Origin: Alphaproteobacteria bacterium
GTDB taxonomy: Bacteria > Pseudomonadota > Alphaproteobacteria > RF32 > CAG-239
Direction of reading: 5' to 3'
NCBI GenBank assembly: GCA_017464685.1
Contig: JAFTYO010000037.1
Coordinates: forward strand, 1-42,752
Length of the DNA: 42,752 nucleotides
Shown: positions 7,537 to 16,554 of the stretch, one piece after another
Numbering within the stretch: the first letter of the stretch is position 1
Layout: every line of letters begins with the position of its first letter
Made by a program: the position numbers and the translations under genes
Notes under the pieces: model-generated
The model's database searches: none
What the model was told of the DNA's origin: nothing
Seen by the model: the letters and a program-made list of their open reading frames with translations, nothing else

Positions 7537-8481
7537 TTATAAATTTTTTGCCAATTCTTCAATATCGGCTGTTGTGCCAACAGAAACGGAATTAATTTCT
7601 TTAGCGCTTCTTTTGGCTATTCCTGAAAGAACTTTTCCGGCACCCAACTCTACCATATCGGTAATGCCCTGTTCTTGCATAAACATAACGGTTTCCCGCC
7701 ACCTGACTGTTCCGGTTACCTGTGCAATCAAGTTTTTGATGATTTCTTTATTGTCCGTAATCGGCTCGGCTAAAACATTGGCAATGAGCGGTATTTGAGC
7801 ATCGCTACTGTCAACTTGCATAAAAGCTCTGGCCATAACTTCTGATGCGGGAGCCATTAACGGACTGTGAAACGGAGCACTTACCGGCAATTTAACACAT
7901 CTTTTGGCACCAAACTCAGAAGCAATTTCCACAGCCTTATCAATAGCAGCCATATGTCCCGATAATACAACTTGTCCGTCTGAATTATCATTTGCGGCAA
8001 CGCATAAGTTATTCTCATCGGTGCAAGCTTCAACCAATGCATCAACATCTTTAAAAGATAATCCCAAAACGGCAGCCATACCGCCGACACCTGCCGGCAC
8101 GGCTTTTTGCATTGCATCACCACGGATTCTTAAAAGCTTTGCCGTATCGGAAAGCGAAAAAACACCACTTGCACAAGCGGCTGAATATTCCCCCAAAGAG
8201 TGTCCGGCAACAAAGGTTGCTTTATCTTTTAACTTAATGCCAAATTCTTTTTCTAAAACCTTAACCACTGCCATTGAATGAGCCATTAAAGCCGGTTGAG
8301 TATTGGCAGTGAGCATCAATTCACTTTCCGGTCCCTCGGTCATAATCTTGAATAAATCTTGCTCTAAAGCCTCATTAACTTCTTCAAAAACCTCTTTGGC
8401 AGATTTAAAATTATCGGCAAGTTCTTTGCCCATACCGACAAACTGAGAACCCTGTCCGGGAAAAACAAATGCGTATTTCAT
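7537..8481 (-). CDS. fabD: malonyl-CoA:ACP transacylase
   Basis: Loads malonyl units from CoA onto ACP for fatty acid elongation. The 314-residue protein has FPGQGSQ near its start, the nucleophile Ser95 in GHSLGE, and a downstream APFHSPLM motif bearing the catalytic His. It is the first gene of the fabD-fabG unit, with a good promoter at 8516-8544. Confidence 0.96.
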   Translation of the reverse strand: MKYAFVFPGQGSQFVGMGKELADNFKSAKEVFEEVNEALEQDLFKIMTEGPESELMLTANTQPALMAHSMAVVKVLEKEFGIKLKDKATFVAGHSLGEYSAACASGVFSLSDTAKLLRIRGDAMQKAVPAGVGGMAAVLGLSFKDVDALVEACTDENNLCVAANDNSDGQVVLSGHMAAIDKAVEIASEFGAKRCVKLPVSAPFHSPLMAPASEVMARAFMQVDSSDAQIPLIANVLAEPITDNKEIIKNLIAQVTGTVRWRETVMFMQEQGITDMVELGAGKVLSGIAKRSAKEINSVSVGTTADIEELAKNL

Positions 8482-8515
8482 AAATAAAAACCTTTTTTCT
8501 TAATCATTTATTGGG

Positions 8516-8544
8516 AAATTAGGTGTATTTTACTTTAAAGTCAA
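8516..8544 (-). promoter_or_regulatory. promoter of fabD-fabG, overlapping a palindrome
   Basis: On the minus strand TTGACT (8539-8544) and TAATTT (8516-8521) are 17 bases apart. The perfect 10-bp palindrome ACTTTAAAGT (8532-8541) overlaps the -35 box and could be an operator; no regulator is identified. Confidence 0.6.
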
Positions 8545-8597
8545 GTTTTTATCAAAAAACAGGCACAGAATTTAATAACCTTATTTAACGAGAAAAG

Positions 8598-9434
8598 ATG
8601 CAAGAATACAAAAAAATATCCGTAGTTACCGTTGCTTACAATTGCGAACATTTTTTAGAAACTGCTTGCAAATCTTTCGCCTATCAAGATTATCCGAATT
8701 TGGAATGGATTATCGTAAACGATGCTTCTGACGATTCGACAGCGGCTCTCTTGCAACATTATAAAAAACGAGACAAACGAGTAAAATTGTGTTTAAATAA
8801 AACTCATAAAGGTTTTTTAGAATCATACGGATATGCGATTTCAAAAGCAACAGGTGATTATGTTGCCATTTTAGAGCCTGAAAATTTTTGGGTAAAAGAC
8901 AAAATTTCTCGTCAATACGCTTTTATGCTAAGGTATAATTTTATTTTAAGTCATACCAGTTATGCATTTGCTGACCACGAATGTAATTTATTACCTATCG
9001 GATGTTGTAAAATTGAACCTAAAATAAGTTTACTTAACTATGGAAAAAATAAGGTAAATATTTGCCTTTCGACATTTATGATTAATCGTGAAGAAACCAA
9101 AAAACTTTTTCCGATAAAATTAAGCGAGGATGATAAAAAAGAAAATTTTGATTTGGTTATGTATTTAATGAACAAAGGCTTAATGTCATGCGGCATAAGT
9201 AAGGTGTTAAGCTTATGTCGTCCACAATATAATTATCCGAAAAAAAATAAACAATTTATGGAAATAAGCAAGCTTTATAATCAACTTCGGCAAGAAGATA
9301 AAACTATACCCAGTATTATGAATTATCAAGTTTATGAAGCATCAAATGTTACAAATATCAATATCAATCCGTCTTACTGTATTGATAAAGATGTTTATAC
9401 CAGCTTAGAAAAATTGAGAAATTTTGAACTTTAA
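8598..9434 (+). CDS. glycosyltransferase family 2-like protein with atypical metal motif
   Basis: A 278-residue protein with the GT2 start (SVVTVAYNCEHFL) and VNDASDDST at about 40-48. The aspartate triad that binds metal and sugar-nucleotide (normally DxD/DSDD before W) reads ILEPENFW here, EPE at residues 93-95. The rest of the fold looks intact, so it may be a weak, altered or non-catalytic member. It is divergent from fabD and overlaps no neighbour once ftsK is started at 9451. Its function is not known, and its link to ftsK may be positional only. Confidence 0.7.
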   Translation: MQEYKKISVVTVAYNCEHFLETACKSFAYQDYPNLEWIIVNDASDDSTAALLQHYKKRDKRVKLCLNKTHKGFLESYGYAISKATGDYVAILEPENFWVKDKISRQYAFMLRYNFILSHTSYAFADHECNLLPIGCCKIEPKISLLNYGKNKVNICLSTFMINREETKKLFPIKLSEDDKKENFDLVMYLMNKGLMSCGISKVLSLCRPQYNYPKKNKQFMEISKLYNQLRQEDKTIPSIMNYQVYEASNVTNININPSYCIDKDVYTSLEKLRNFEL

Positions 9435-9450
9435 CAATCAGGAAAATAAA

Positions 9451-11706
9451 ATGGCAAAAAAAAGTAAGAAAAAGGAAAATAACTTTATTACACTGATAAA
9501 AAAAACAAGCGGAATTTTATTAATTATTGCTGTTGTTGTTTTGTATATGTCATTGATAGGTTACAATCCTAAAGATCCGTGTTTAAATCAAGAAAACGAT
9601 CTTATTCCGACAAATTTTCTCGGAATTTTCGGAGCTTCTTTAGCAGATTTAGTCTTATGTGGTTTTGGTATTTCTTTACCGGTTTTTGCTTTAAGTTTTT
9701 TTGTATGGGGATATGCTCTTATACGTTATAATACTATATTTGAATTTAAAATTCGCTTATTTGCATTTTTATGTGGCGCTTTTTCGCTTTCATCAGCCAT
9801 AAATTTATTATACCCGCAAATAATAGCAAATTACCCTTTGGGTGGAAAGATGGCACAATTGGTTGCCGGATTTTTACAATCTCAAATTGCAAAATTTAAT
9901 TTTCCTTACAGTACGGAAATATTGATAAGCGTTTTGTTTGTTATCAGTTTTATGTCGCTTAATTTGGTTTTAGGTATAACTTTGAAAAAATGGTATATGC
10001 TGATTAAGTTTGTTTTAAGCAAGTTTTGGAGTTTAATTGCAATATTTTTAAGGGCGGTTGTGTATCTGTTTTATTTGGCAAAAGGCAAAAAAGGCAAGAA
10101 GATTATTGTTAAAAAAGAGCCAAAAATCAAACAAGTTTTGCAAGAGAAAAAATCTGACACAAAAACCGTTACCTCAACCAGAAAATCGGCTGCACAAAAA
10201 ACCCCTGTTGACGGATATATGTATCCTGATATCAACTTATTGTCTCGACCTAAAGACAAAGGCGGTAATGAAATAAGCCAAAAAGAGCTTGATGCCATTG
10301 CCTTAAAATTGGAAGAAGTTTTACAAGAGTTCGGAGTAAACGGAAAAATTGTAAAAGTTCGCCCCGGTCCGGTGGTTACACTTTATGAGTTAGAGCCTGC
10401 TCCGGGTACAAAAACCGCTCGAGTTATCAGTTTGGCCGATGATATTGCTCGTTCAATGTCGGCGGTTTCGGTGCGTATTGCCGTTGTCCCCGGTTCTAAC
10501 ACCATAGGTATTGAAATGCCAAATACAAAACGTGAAACAGTATGGCTTAAAGACTTACTTTCCGATCCACAGTTTAAGGAAACAAAAAACACCTTAAATA
10601 TTGTTTTAGGTAAAGACATAGGTGGCAGAAATACTTATGCCGATTTAGCAAAAATGCCCCACTTATTGGTAGCCGGTACTACCGGTTCGGGAAAATCGGT
10701 TGGTGTAAACTCTATGATTTTATCACTTCTTTACAAAATGAAACCTGAAGAATGTAAACTTATTATGATAGATCCGAAGATGCTTGAATTTTCGATGTAT
10801 AACGGTATTCCGCATCTTTTAACACCGGTGATAACCGACCCAGCAAAAGCTGTTATTGGTCTAAAATGGGCAGTTCGGGAAATGGAAGACCGATACAGAA
10901 AAATGGCGCAATTAAATGTCCGCAACATCACCGGATATAATCAAAAATTAAGAGAGTTGCGTGAAAGCGGTGAAACCGTTACCAGAACAATTCAAATCGG
11001 GTTTGACCCAGAAACCGGTAAGCCTATATATGAACAACAAGCAATTGATACTACTGAGCTTCCTTATATCGTAATTGTGGTTGATGAAATGGCAGACTTA
11101 ATGCTTGTAGCCGGTAAAGAAGTGGAAGCAGCTATTCAACGCTTGGCTCAAATGGCTCGTGCGGCAGGTTTACACCTGATAATGTCTACACAAAGACCAT
11201 CCGTTGATGTTATCACCGGTACCATTAAGGCAAATTTTCCAAGTCGCATCAGTTTCCAGGTTACATCAAAAATAGACAGTCGCACAATTTTAGGAGAACA
11301 AGGTGCTGAACAACTTTTGGGTATGGGTGACATGCTCTATATGCCTGCGGGTTTAAGACCTTTGCGTGTTCACGGAAGTTTTGTTAAAGACAGTGAGGTT
11401 GAAGCAGTGGTTGACTTTTTGAAAAATCAACGAGATCCTGAATATATCGAAGAAGTAACTGCCGGTGAATTAAACACCAAAGACAGCGGTTCGGTTTTTG
11501 ATAACACCTCAATGGGCGCAGGTTCAGACAATGATTTATATATGCAAGCGGTTAATATTGTCAGAAATGATAAAAAAGCTTCTACCAGCTATATTCAAAG
11601 AAAGCTTCGTATCGGATATAATCGTGCGGCCGCACTGATTGATCGTATGGAAGAAGAAGGTATTGTCGGACCTGCCGACCATGTGGGAAGGCGAGAAGTT
11701 TTATGA
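9451..11706 (+). CDS. ftsK: DNA translocase FtsK
   Basis: A septal DNA pump that clears chromosome termini and activates XerCD at dif. The N-terminus carries about four membrane segments (residues about 20-185), a short Lys-rich linker, then the motor. Walker A GTTGSGKS is at 409-416 and Walker B VVVDEMADLM around Asp545-Glu546. The C-terminal gamma winged helix (QRKLRIGYNRAAALIDRMEE) reads KOPS sites. The 751-residue length is typical of short-linker alphaproteobacterial FtsK. The start is set at 9451 (MAKKSKK) because AGGA lies before it; an in-frame ATG at 9424 lies inside the preceding gene. The stop overlaps the converging prepilin-like gene by 6 bases. Confidence 0.96.
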   Translation: MAKKSKKKENNFITLIKKTSGILLIIAVVVLYMSLIGYNPKDPCLNQENDLIPTNFLGIFGASLADLVLCGFGISLPVFALSFFVWGYALIRYNTIFEFKIRLFAFLCGAFSLSSAINLLYPQIIANYPLGGKMAQLVAGFLQSQIAKFNFPYSTEILISVLFVISFMSLNLVLGITLKKWYMLIKFVLSKFWSLIAIFLRAVVYLFYLAKGKKGKKIIVKKEPKIKQVLQEKKSDTKTVTSTRKSAAQKTPVDGYMYPDINLLSRPKDKGGNEISQKELDAIALKLEEVLQEFGVNGKIVKVRPGPVVTLYELEPAPGTKTARVISLADDIARSMSAVSVRIAVVPGSNTIGIEMPNTKRETVWLKDLLSDPQFKETKNTLNIVLGKDIGGRNTYADLAKMPHLLVAGTTGSGKSVGVNSMILSLLYKMKPEECKLIMIDPKMLEFSMYNGIPHLLTPVITDPAKAVIGLKWAVREMEDRYRKMAQLNVRNITGYNQKLRELRESGETVTRTIQIGFDPETGKPIYEQQAIDTTELPYIVIVVDEMADLMLVAGKEVEAAIQRLAQMARAAGLHLIMSTQRPSVDVITGTIKANFPSRISFQVTSKIDSRTILGEQGAEQLLGMGDMLYMPAGLRPLRVHGSFVKDSEVEAVVDFLKNQRDPEYIEEVTAGELNTKDSGSVFDNTSMGAGSDNDLYMQAVNIVRNDKKASTSYIQRKLRIGYNRAAALIDRMEEEGIVGPADHVGRREVL

Positions 11707-12360
11707 TGAAACATTGAAGGTTTTAACACTAAAATAGACCATAAAAGTACATCTCTTTTCGCTTGAACAAGAATAGCACACATTATCAACATCGTCTAAT
11801 GTCATTTTATTTAAACATTTTCGGTTATTGATACATCCGCTGTCGCCCCATAAAACATAATTTGAGTACGAATCTTCAGCATGCTCTCTCTTATCAATAT
11901 ATAAAATATTTTCTGAATTTTCTTTAACTACGTTTAAAATAACATTACATATTTGAGTTTTTTCTCTACTTATCTTTTTACCATCAGCAGATAAAATAAT
12001 ACTAAAATAACTTTCCAAAGTTCTGCCTGCATTATGATACCCGTAATAATACTTCATTTGATTTTCAAAATTATCATATATATATGGTGCTTTATATTTC
12101 ATCCCTTCCGGAACAAGATTTAATGTATTTAACAAACTCGCATCTACACTATTTGATATACTTATTGAACTTTCAATACGAGGATTAAGTTCTATAACAC
12201 TTGCTAATAACTGTGTAAAAGCAGATGAAAATTTATTTAATTTGTACTTTTCCATCGCTTTGGAGTAACCAGCAATACCACCAACCGATAAAACTCCGAT
12301 TATGGCTAACACTCCAAGCATTTCAACCATCGAACGACCGAACTCACAAACTTTTCTCAT
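11701..12360 (-). CDS. type IV prepilin-like (pseudopilin) protein
   Basis: A 219-residue protein with a class III signal-like N-terminus: a short charged leader, then G-RSMVEMLGVLAIIGVLSVG. The Gly before the cleavage site and the Glu at +5 match the prepilin peptidase rule, and the hydrophobic N-terminal helix follows. The C-terminal 50 residues contain about six cysteines that could form disulfides. No assembly genes are nearby, so it may serve a pilus or secretion system encoded elsewhere. ATG at 12360 is chosen over the TTG one codon upstream; GGAG lies 8 bases before it. Its promoter spacer contains 13 T residues (plus strand). Confidence 0.7.
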   Translation of the reverse strand: MRKVCEFGRSMVEMLGVLAIIGVLSVGGIAGYSKAMEKYKLNKFSSAFTQLLASVIELNPRIESSISISNSVDASLLNTLNLVPEGMKYKAPYIYDNFENQMKYYYGYHNAGRTLESYFSIILSADGKKISREKTQICNVILNVVKENSENILYIDKREHAEDSYSNYVLWGDSGCINNRKCLNKMTLDDVDNVCYSCSSEKRCTFMVYFSVKTFNVSS

Positions 12361-12391
12361 CAACTAACTCCGTATAATATATTTTGAGCTC

Positions 12392-12419
12392 ATCATAAAC
12401 CGTTTTTTTTTTTTTGCAA
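12392..12419 (-). promoter_or_regulatory. putative promoter with a 13-base homopolymer in its spacer
   Basis: On the minus strand TTGCAA (12414-12419) and TATGAT (12392-12397) are 16 bases apart. The spacer includes a 13-base A-run (T at 12403-12415 on plus). Length change by slippage would alter promoter spacing and could switch the prepilin-like gene on and off. Confidence 0.5.
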
Positions 12420-12476
12420 TTTATACGAGTCTTCTTTGTGGATATTTAGTCATCTTTGAGGTGTATGGATAACACT

Positions 12477-12848
12477 TTAATTTAATTTATTATAGTGTTT
12501 TAATATTTTAAAAATTTGCTCATAATTTAAATTTTCAGATTCAAAATTCCATTGATGAATTTGTGATTTATGTTCTTGCGGAAGTTTATAATTTATATAA
12601 ACTTCAGGACAACTTTTTGCATAACATAACAACTCCTCAAGTTCAGTAAATGTATCATTATTCAGCTTAATAAAAGATGGTAAATTGATTATAACAATAT
12701 CAGGATTTATTTCTTTGGTATACTGTGTAAGCCAATATAAATTATCAGTAGAAAATGTAAAAAAACCACTTGTTTCAAAAAGCTCTTTATATCTATCAAT
12801 ATCTTGTGTTTTTTTTTCATAAATAAATATTTTACCTAAATTTGACAT
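12477..12848 (-). CDS. small receiver-like protein lacking the phosphoacceptor
   Basis: A 123-residue cytosolic protein that I do not recognise as a named gene. Its pattern of strands and helices resembles a response-regulator receiver: KIFIYEKK at the first strand, then a helix, then PDIVIINLPSF where receivers read PDLVLLDxxMP. The phosphorylated Asp is Asn, and the acidic pair after strand 1 is EK, so it could not be phosphorylated normally. It lies alone between the chaperone-usher operon terminator and the prepilin-like gene. ATG at 12848 is preferred; TTG at 12860 is also open. Confidence 0.55.
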   Translation of the reverse strand: MSNLGKIFIYEKKTQDIDRYKELFETSGFFTFSTDNLYWLTQYTKEINPDIVIINLPSFIKLNNDTFTELEELLCYAKSCPEVYINYKLPQEHKSQIHQWNFESENLNYEQIFKILKHYNKLN

Positions 12849-12922
12849 ATTATTCACCAATAAACATTAAAACACAAAATATATAATATCAAAAACAATA
12901 TTATCAATATTACAACATATGT

Positions 12923-12951
12923 AAAAAAGCCCCGCATTGCGAGGCTTTTTC
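12923..12951 (-). terminator. intrinsic terminator of the chaperone-usher operon
   Basis: AAAAAGCC-CGC and GCG-GGCTTTTT form a GC-rich stem with a small loop and a T-run on the minus strand, 14 bases after the usher stop. Confidence 0.85.
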
Positions 12952-12964
12952 AACATGGTTAATT

Positions 12965-15808
12965 TTATTCTTTTGACACAATATTGTCAGAATCCTCTTC
13001 AATACCTGCTTCATTATAGAAAATTTGATCAACATAAATGTCAATATCATCAACTAAAATATCATCAAGCTGAGTTAATATCTTACCATCTTTTCTTACT
13101 ACTACATTATATGTACCAAATGGTACATCTGTTACAATAAAATATCCTTCTAAATCAGCATATACAGTTGATACTTCTTTACCTTCACTATCAATTGCCG
13201 CAATTTCATAACCGTATAAACGCTTACCTTCAGGATTTGCAAGATACCCTTCAATATTACCAAAATGCTTAAATAAAATATCAACAGTTTTAACTGTTCC
13301 GGGTCTTAAAACAACTTTTTTAGTTTCTTCAACCGGTTTTAATGAAACATCATCAACCGATTCTATATCAACCGTTAAAATTGTTCTTTCATATGATAAT
13401 AAGTCTGTTAACAATGCTGTACCTTTTGCATCAGTATAAATATCATAAACCAAATTATTAGCTTTTAAACCTACACCTTCAAGCGGTGTACCATGTTCAT
13501 CATGAGCTCTGACAAAAATAGATCCAGAACTGCTAAATTGCGAATTATTAGAAGTTAAAATTCTGGCTCCATCAGGTTCTTTTGCAAAGCTTATATTATA
13601 TGATACATATGCTGAAGCATTTTTATCACTGTCATATTGTAAGGTTAACGACAAACCTCCGAACGGGAAAATTCTGGAGCCCGATACCGAATAATAGTCA
13701 CGGTCGGTTTCCAAATCTCGCCTGTATGAAGCGGTCCAATAAGTATATCTATCATCACGCCATGTCAATTTACTTGAAAATTCCAAAGCATCAGGATTCG
13801 GATTCGTTCTATAAGTTAACATATTTTCCAAAGAAAACTTACCCCAATAATTATATACTATAGGTTTAATTTCGTTTTCATAATTTATGGCGTCATATGT
13901 ATCTTCAATGGAAACATACCAACCTCTTGAAATATTTTTTGAGATTCTTCCTACAATATCTTCATAAGGTACTTCATTATTTTCTTTTTTACCTGTACGA
14001 TAACTGACATAAAACGGTAAAGCAAAAGGAAATGTTCCATTGAAACGAAACTCTGTTTTATTTTTCAAATATTCATTACCATAATATGATACCGGAGAAT
14101 GTAATTCATTATACTCATCATAAGATGCATATAATGTACCTATATAAATATCACCCTGCCATTCTGCATGATGTCCTATTTTTCCAGTATCAAAATTGCG
14201 TTCCAAATTATACTGAATGGAGCTTCCTTTAATAGCATACTGAAAACCGGTCATCGAAAAATATTGCGTTTCAGTTTTAGTTTCTTCATCTGGAGTTTGT
14301 GTTACACCTGCCATTAAGGTTAAATTATCGGTTAAACCATAGTAAAAATTAGAATCTAAAACCAGAATATCTTTACCTTCATACTTATTAGTTTCATAGG
14401 TTTCAACCAAATATCTCCAAGGCTGATAAGCGGCAATATTATAACCGATTTCACCTTTTTTAACCGGACTGGTACCGGCATAATATCTTTTTTCTTCTGT
14501 TCTGACTTCACCATACGGACCATAGAAAACAAGTTTAAATGTATTCAAACCGTAAGAAACCGGAATGTTAGCAAAATTATATTGTCCGGCCTCACCGTTT
14601 TGCTTATATCCGATAAGTTGATTATTCCAATATAATTCAACTTCCCAACCCTCAACCAGAGGACCTGTAATATTAATTGTCTTGTTAGCACTCATCACCA
14701 AATTTTTAAAACTTGATGCCGTAATACCACGACCATAACTGGCGCTTGAAAAATATGAATCACTAATACCGTTGATATCACCGATTTCAAATTTTTTCAA
14801 ATTTATTGCGTTCGGCGGATCGTTCAAAAGCGTTCTTCCTGCCGAAATTCTAAATGTCGGTTTGTGATCATTAGATGAGTTACCTGAAATATAACTTATA
14901 ACATCAAGACCGGCAGCAATAGTCGAAAAATTAAGAGCAAACGAACTGCTATCAGTATAATCTCCCGTACTTTCCGAATATTGTATACCTGCACCCAGTT
15001 GAACATCTAAAACAGGTGTACCGATTAGTCTTTCATCCATTTCATAGTCTTTGAAACTATTGTCTTGCATAGTATAAAGACCTTTATTTTTGCGTCGCTT
15101 ATCAGCATTTAACTTAACTAATGTCGGAAACTCGGTATCTCGGTCAATGTTAAGAGTCATATCATAAAAATCAATTTTCAGTTCTATCGCCAAAAAACGC
15201 TCTAAAAAAGTTGAACTAAAGAACATGGTATCATCTAAATATTTATAATCAGATTCAGCCATATCAATTTTTATATCGCCCTTTTGAGCAGTAAAATTAT
15301 TCAAATCAATATTAAAAACAAATTGTTTCGCGTTGATATAGTTTATTTTTACAATATTATTCTCATTTTGATAATCAAGACCTATAATTGATGCAAGTTG
15401 TGTTAAAGGAATATAAACTTTATTATCCGCATTATAGGCATAAACATAATCATCAGCCAAATAACCTTGAACAACAGTTTCTAAAATAAGATCTGTATCC
15501 TCCGGACGATAATTTTCATCCTCGTTCTCTTTCTCATCGGATAATTCTTCGCCTGAAACAGTCTCTTCATTTTTTTCTTCTAAAGAAAGCCCATCGTAAA
15601 CATCTTTAGAATTATGATTTTCTTCATCTAAAGATTGTATTTTTTCTGAATTTTGATTATGTTCAACTTTTGCAACTTCGGAAGATATTTCTTTTGTATC
15701 TTCCGCTTGCACTGTTTCAGATAAAATCATAAGCAGTGCAAACAGTCCTAATTTAGATATACTACTTACTGATACTTGTTTGCAAAATTTCTTTTCCTGT
15801 AAGTCCAT
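12965..15808 (-). CDS. outer-membrane usher-like protein
   Basis: A 947-residue outer-membrane protein. The hydrophobic stretch near residues 18-36 (ending ETVQA) is a signal peptide; a Glu-rich linker follows, then a small periplasmic domain at about 105-195. A long beta-rich barrel follows with an usher plug-like segment (ITGPLVEGWEVELYWNNQLI). Two C-terminal Ig/carboxypeptidase-regulatory-like modules close the protein (SIFVRAHDEHGTPLEGVGL; GNIEGYLANPEGKRLYG). This fits pilus ushers of the divergent CS1/TcfC or archaic type rather than FimD. Its start lies inside the chaperone gene (47-base overlap), so it is translationally coupled. It takes chaperone-bound subunits to the surface by inference from family and context. 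Confidence 0.75.
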   Translation of the reverse strand: MDLQEKKFCKQVSVSSISKLGLFALLMILSETVQAEDTKEISSEVAKVEHNQNSEKIQSLDEENHNSKDVYDGLSLEEKNEETVSGEELSDEKENEDENYRPEDTDLILETVVQGYLADDYVYAYNADNKVYIPLTQLASIIGLDYQNENNIVKINYINAKQFVFNIDLNNFTAQKGDIKIDMAESDYKYLDDTMFFSSTFLERFLAIELKIDFYDMTLNIDRDTEFPTLVKLNADKRRKNKGLYTMQDNSFKDYEMDERLIGTPVLDVQLGAGIQYSESTGDYTDSSSFALNFSTIAAGLDVISYISGNSSNDHKPTFRISAGRTLLNDPPNAINLKKFEIGDINGISDSYFSSASYGRGITASSFKNLVMSANKTINITGPLVEGWEVELYWNNQLIGYKQNGEAGQYNFANIPVSYGLNTFKLVFYGPYGEVRTEEKRYYAGTSPVKKGEIGYNIAAYQPWRYLVETYETNKYEGKDILVLDSNFYYGLTDNLTLMAGVTQTPDEETKTETQYFSMTGFQYAIKGSSIQYNLERNFDTGKIGHHAEWQGDIYIGTLYASYDEYNELHSPVSYYGNEYLKNKTEFRFNGTFPFALPFYVSYRTGKKENNEVPYEDIVGRISKNISRGWYVSIEDTYDAINYENEIKPIVYNYWGKFSLENMLTYRTNPNPDALEFSSKLTWRDDRYTYWTASYRRDLETDRDYYSVSGSRIFPFGGLSLTLQYDSDKNASAYVSYNISFAKEPDGARILTSNNSQFSSSGSIFVRAHDEHGTPLEGVGLKANNLVYDIYTDAKGTALLTDLLSYERTILTVDIESVDDVSLKPVEETKKVVLRPGTVKTVDILFKHFGNIEGYLANPEGKRLYGYEIAAIDSEGKEVSTVYADLEGYFIVTDVPFGTYNVVVRKDGKILTQLDDILVDDIDIYVDQIFYNEAGIEEDSDNIVSKE

Positions 15809-16532
15809 CTTCTAATACCAAAGTTGTAGGTTTTGTTGTAACATCTTTTTTCAAAGAAACCGAAACTGTACGCTTTGTGTTCGGCAAATAAATTCTAACG
15901 TTGTCTGTTCTGCCGATTTCAGTTCCTTTCTCATCTTTTACGATAAGTTTAACACGAGAAGAAATGTTACCTAAACGATTTAATACAACTTCAACTTTAC
16001 CATCTTTAATTTTTGCGCTTTCAACTTCGGTTTTTGCATATAAATCTTTACCTTTTAAGATAGTAACCGGAATACCGATTGCTTGCAAAACCTTAACTGA
16101 TACAGACAAAGTATCTTCTTCACCTTCCTCGGTTGCTTTTTTAACCCTTGGCATTTCAACTTCACGAACAACCAAGTGAGTAACACTTTCACCGTCTGCC
16201 ATATTACCCAAACCTTTTCTTGCAACTCTGATTGCTTGTGTTTTACCTGGTTTTAGAGTAAACTGTTTTGGTGAAAACACTAAAAAATCTTTAGCTGAAT
16301 TTGGCATACTTTCAACTTCTTCAAACTTACCTTGTTCATTTTGTTTATATTGAACCAAGTTCACTCTATATGTTTGAAGTTCATTTGAACTATTCATAAT
16401 GTTAAGTGTCTGCGATCTTTTACGAGAGTTTTCCTCAAAATCAACAGCCATCGGAAAAATTGTAAAACCTGCATAAGTTTTAGAAACAACTAAGCAGGCA
16501 AGTAATGTATAAAGACAAAATTTTTTAAACAT
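15762..16532 (-). CDS. periplasmic pilus chaperone (PapD-like)
   Basis: A 256-residue protein with a signal peptide ending near KTYA. An N-terminal Ig-like domain follows (FTIFPMAVDFEENSRKRSQTLNIMNSS; the conserved FSPKQFTLKPGKTQAIRV strand is at about 85-102). A second domain lies around VTILKGKDLYA and the C-terminal beta strands. Chaperones of this family hold pilus subunits by donor-strand complementation in the periplasm. AGGAG lies 7 bases before the ATG at 16532; a start at 16562 would overlap the subunit gene and lacks a matched ribosome site. It is the middle gene of the subunit-chaperone-usher operon. Confidence 0.85.
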   Translation of the reverse strand: MFKKFCLYTLLACLVVSKTYAGFTIFPMAVDFEENSRKRSQTLNIMNSSNELQTYRVNLVQYKQNEQGKFEEVESMPNSAKDFLVFSPKQFTLKPGKTQAIRVARKGLGNMADGESVTHLVVREVEMPRVKKATEEGEEDTLSVSVKVLQAIGIPVTILKGKDLYAKTEVESAKIKDGKVEVVLNRLGNISSRVKLIVKDEKGTEIGRTDNVRIYLPNTKRTVSVSLKKDVTTKPTTLVLEDGLTGKEILQTSISK

Positions 16533-16554
16533 TTCATACTCCTCTAAAATTATA

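Noticed and set aside
10527-10540. ACGTGAAACA in ftsK as a parS
   Set aside because: Only one half-site matches the palindrome; the left arm is AAAAT-like.
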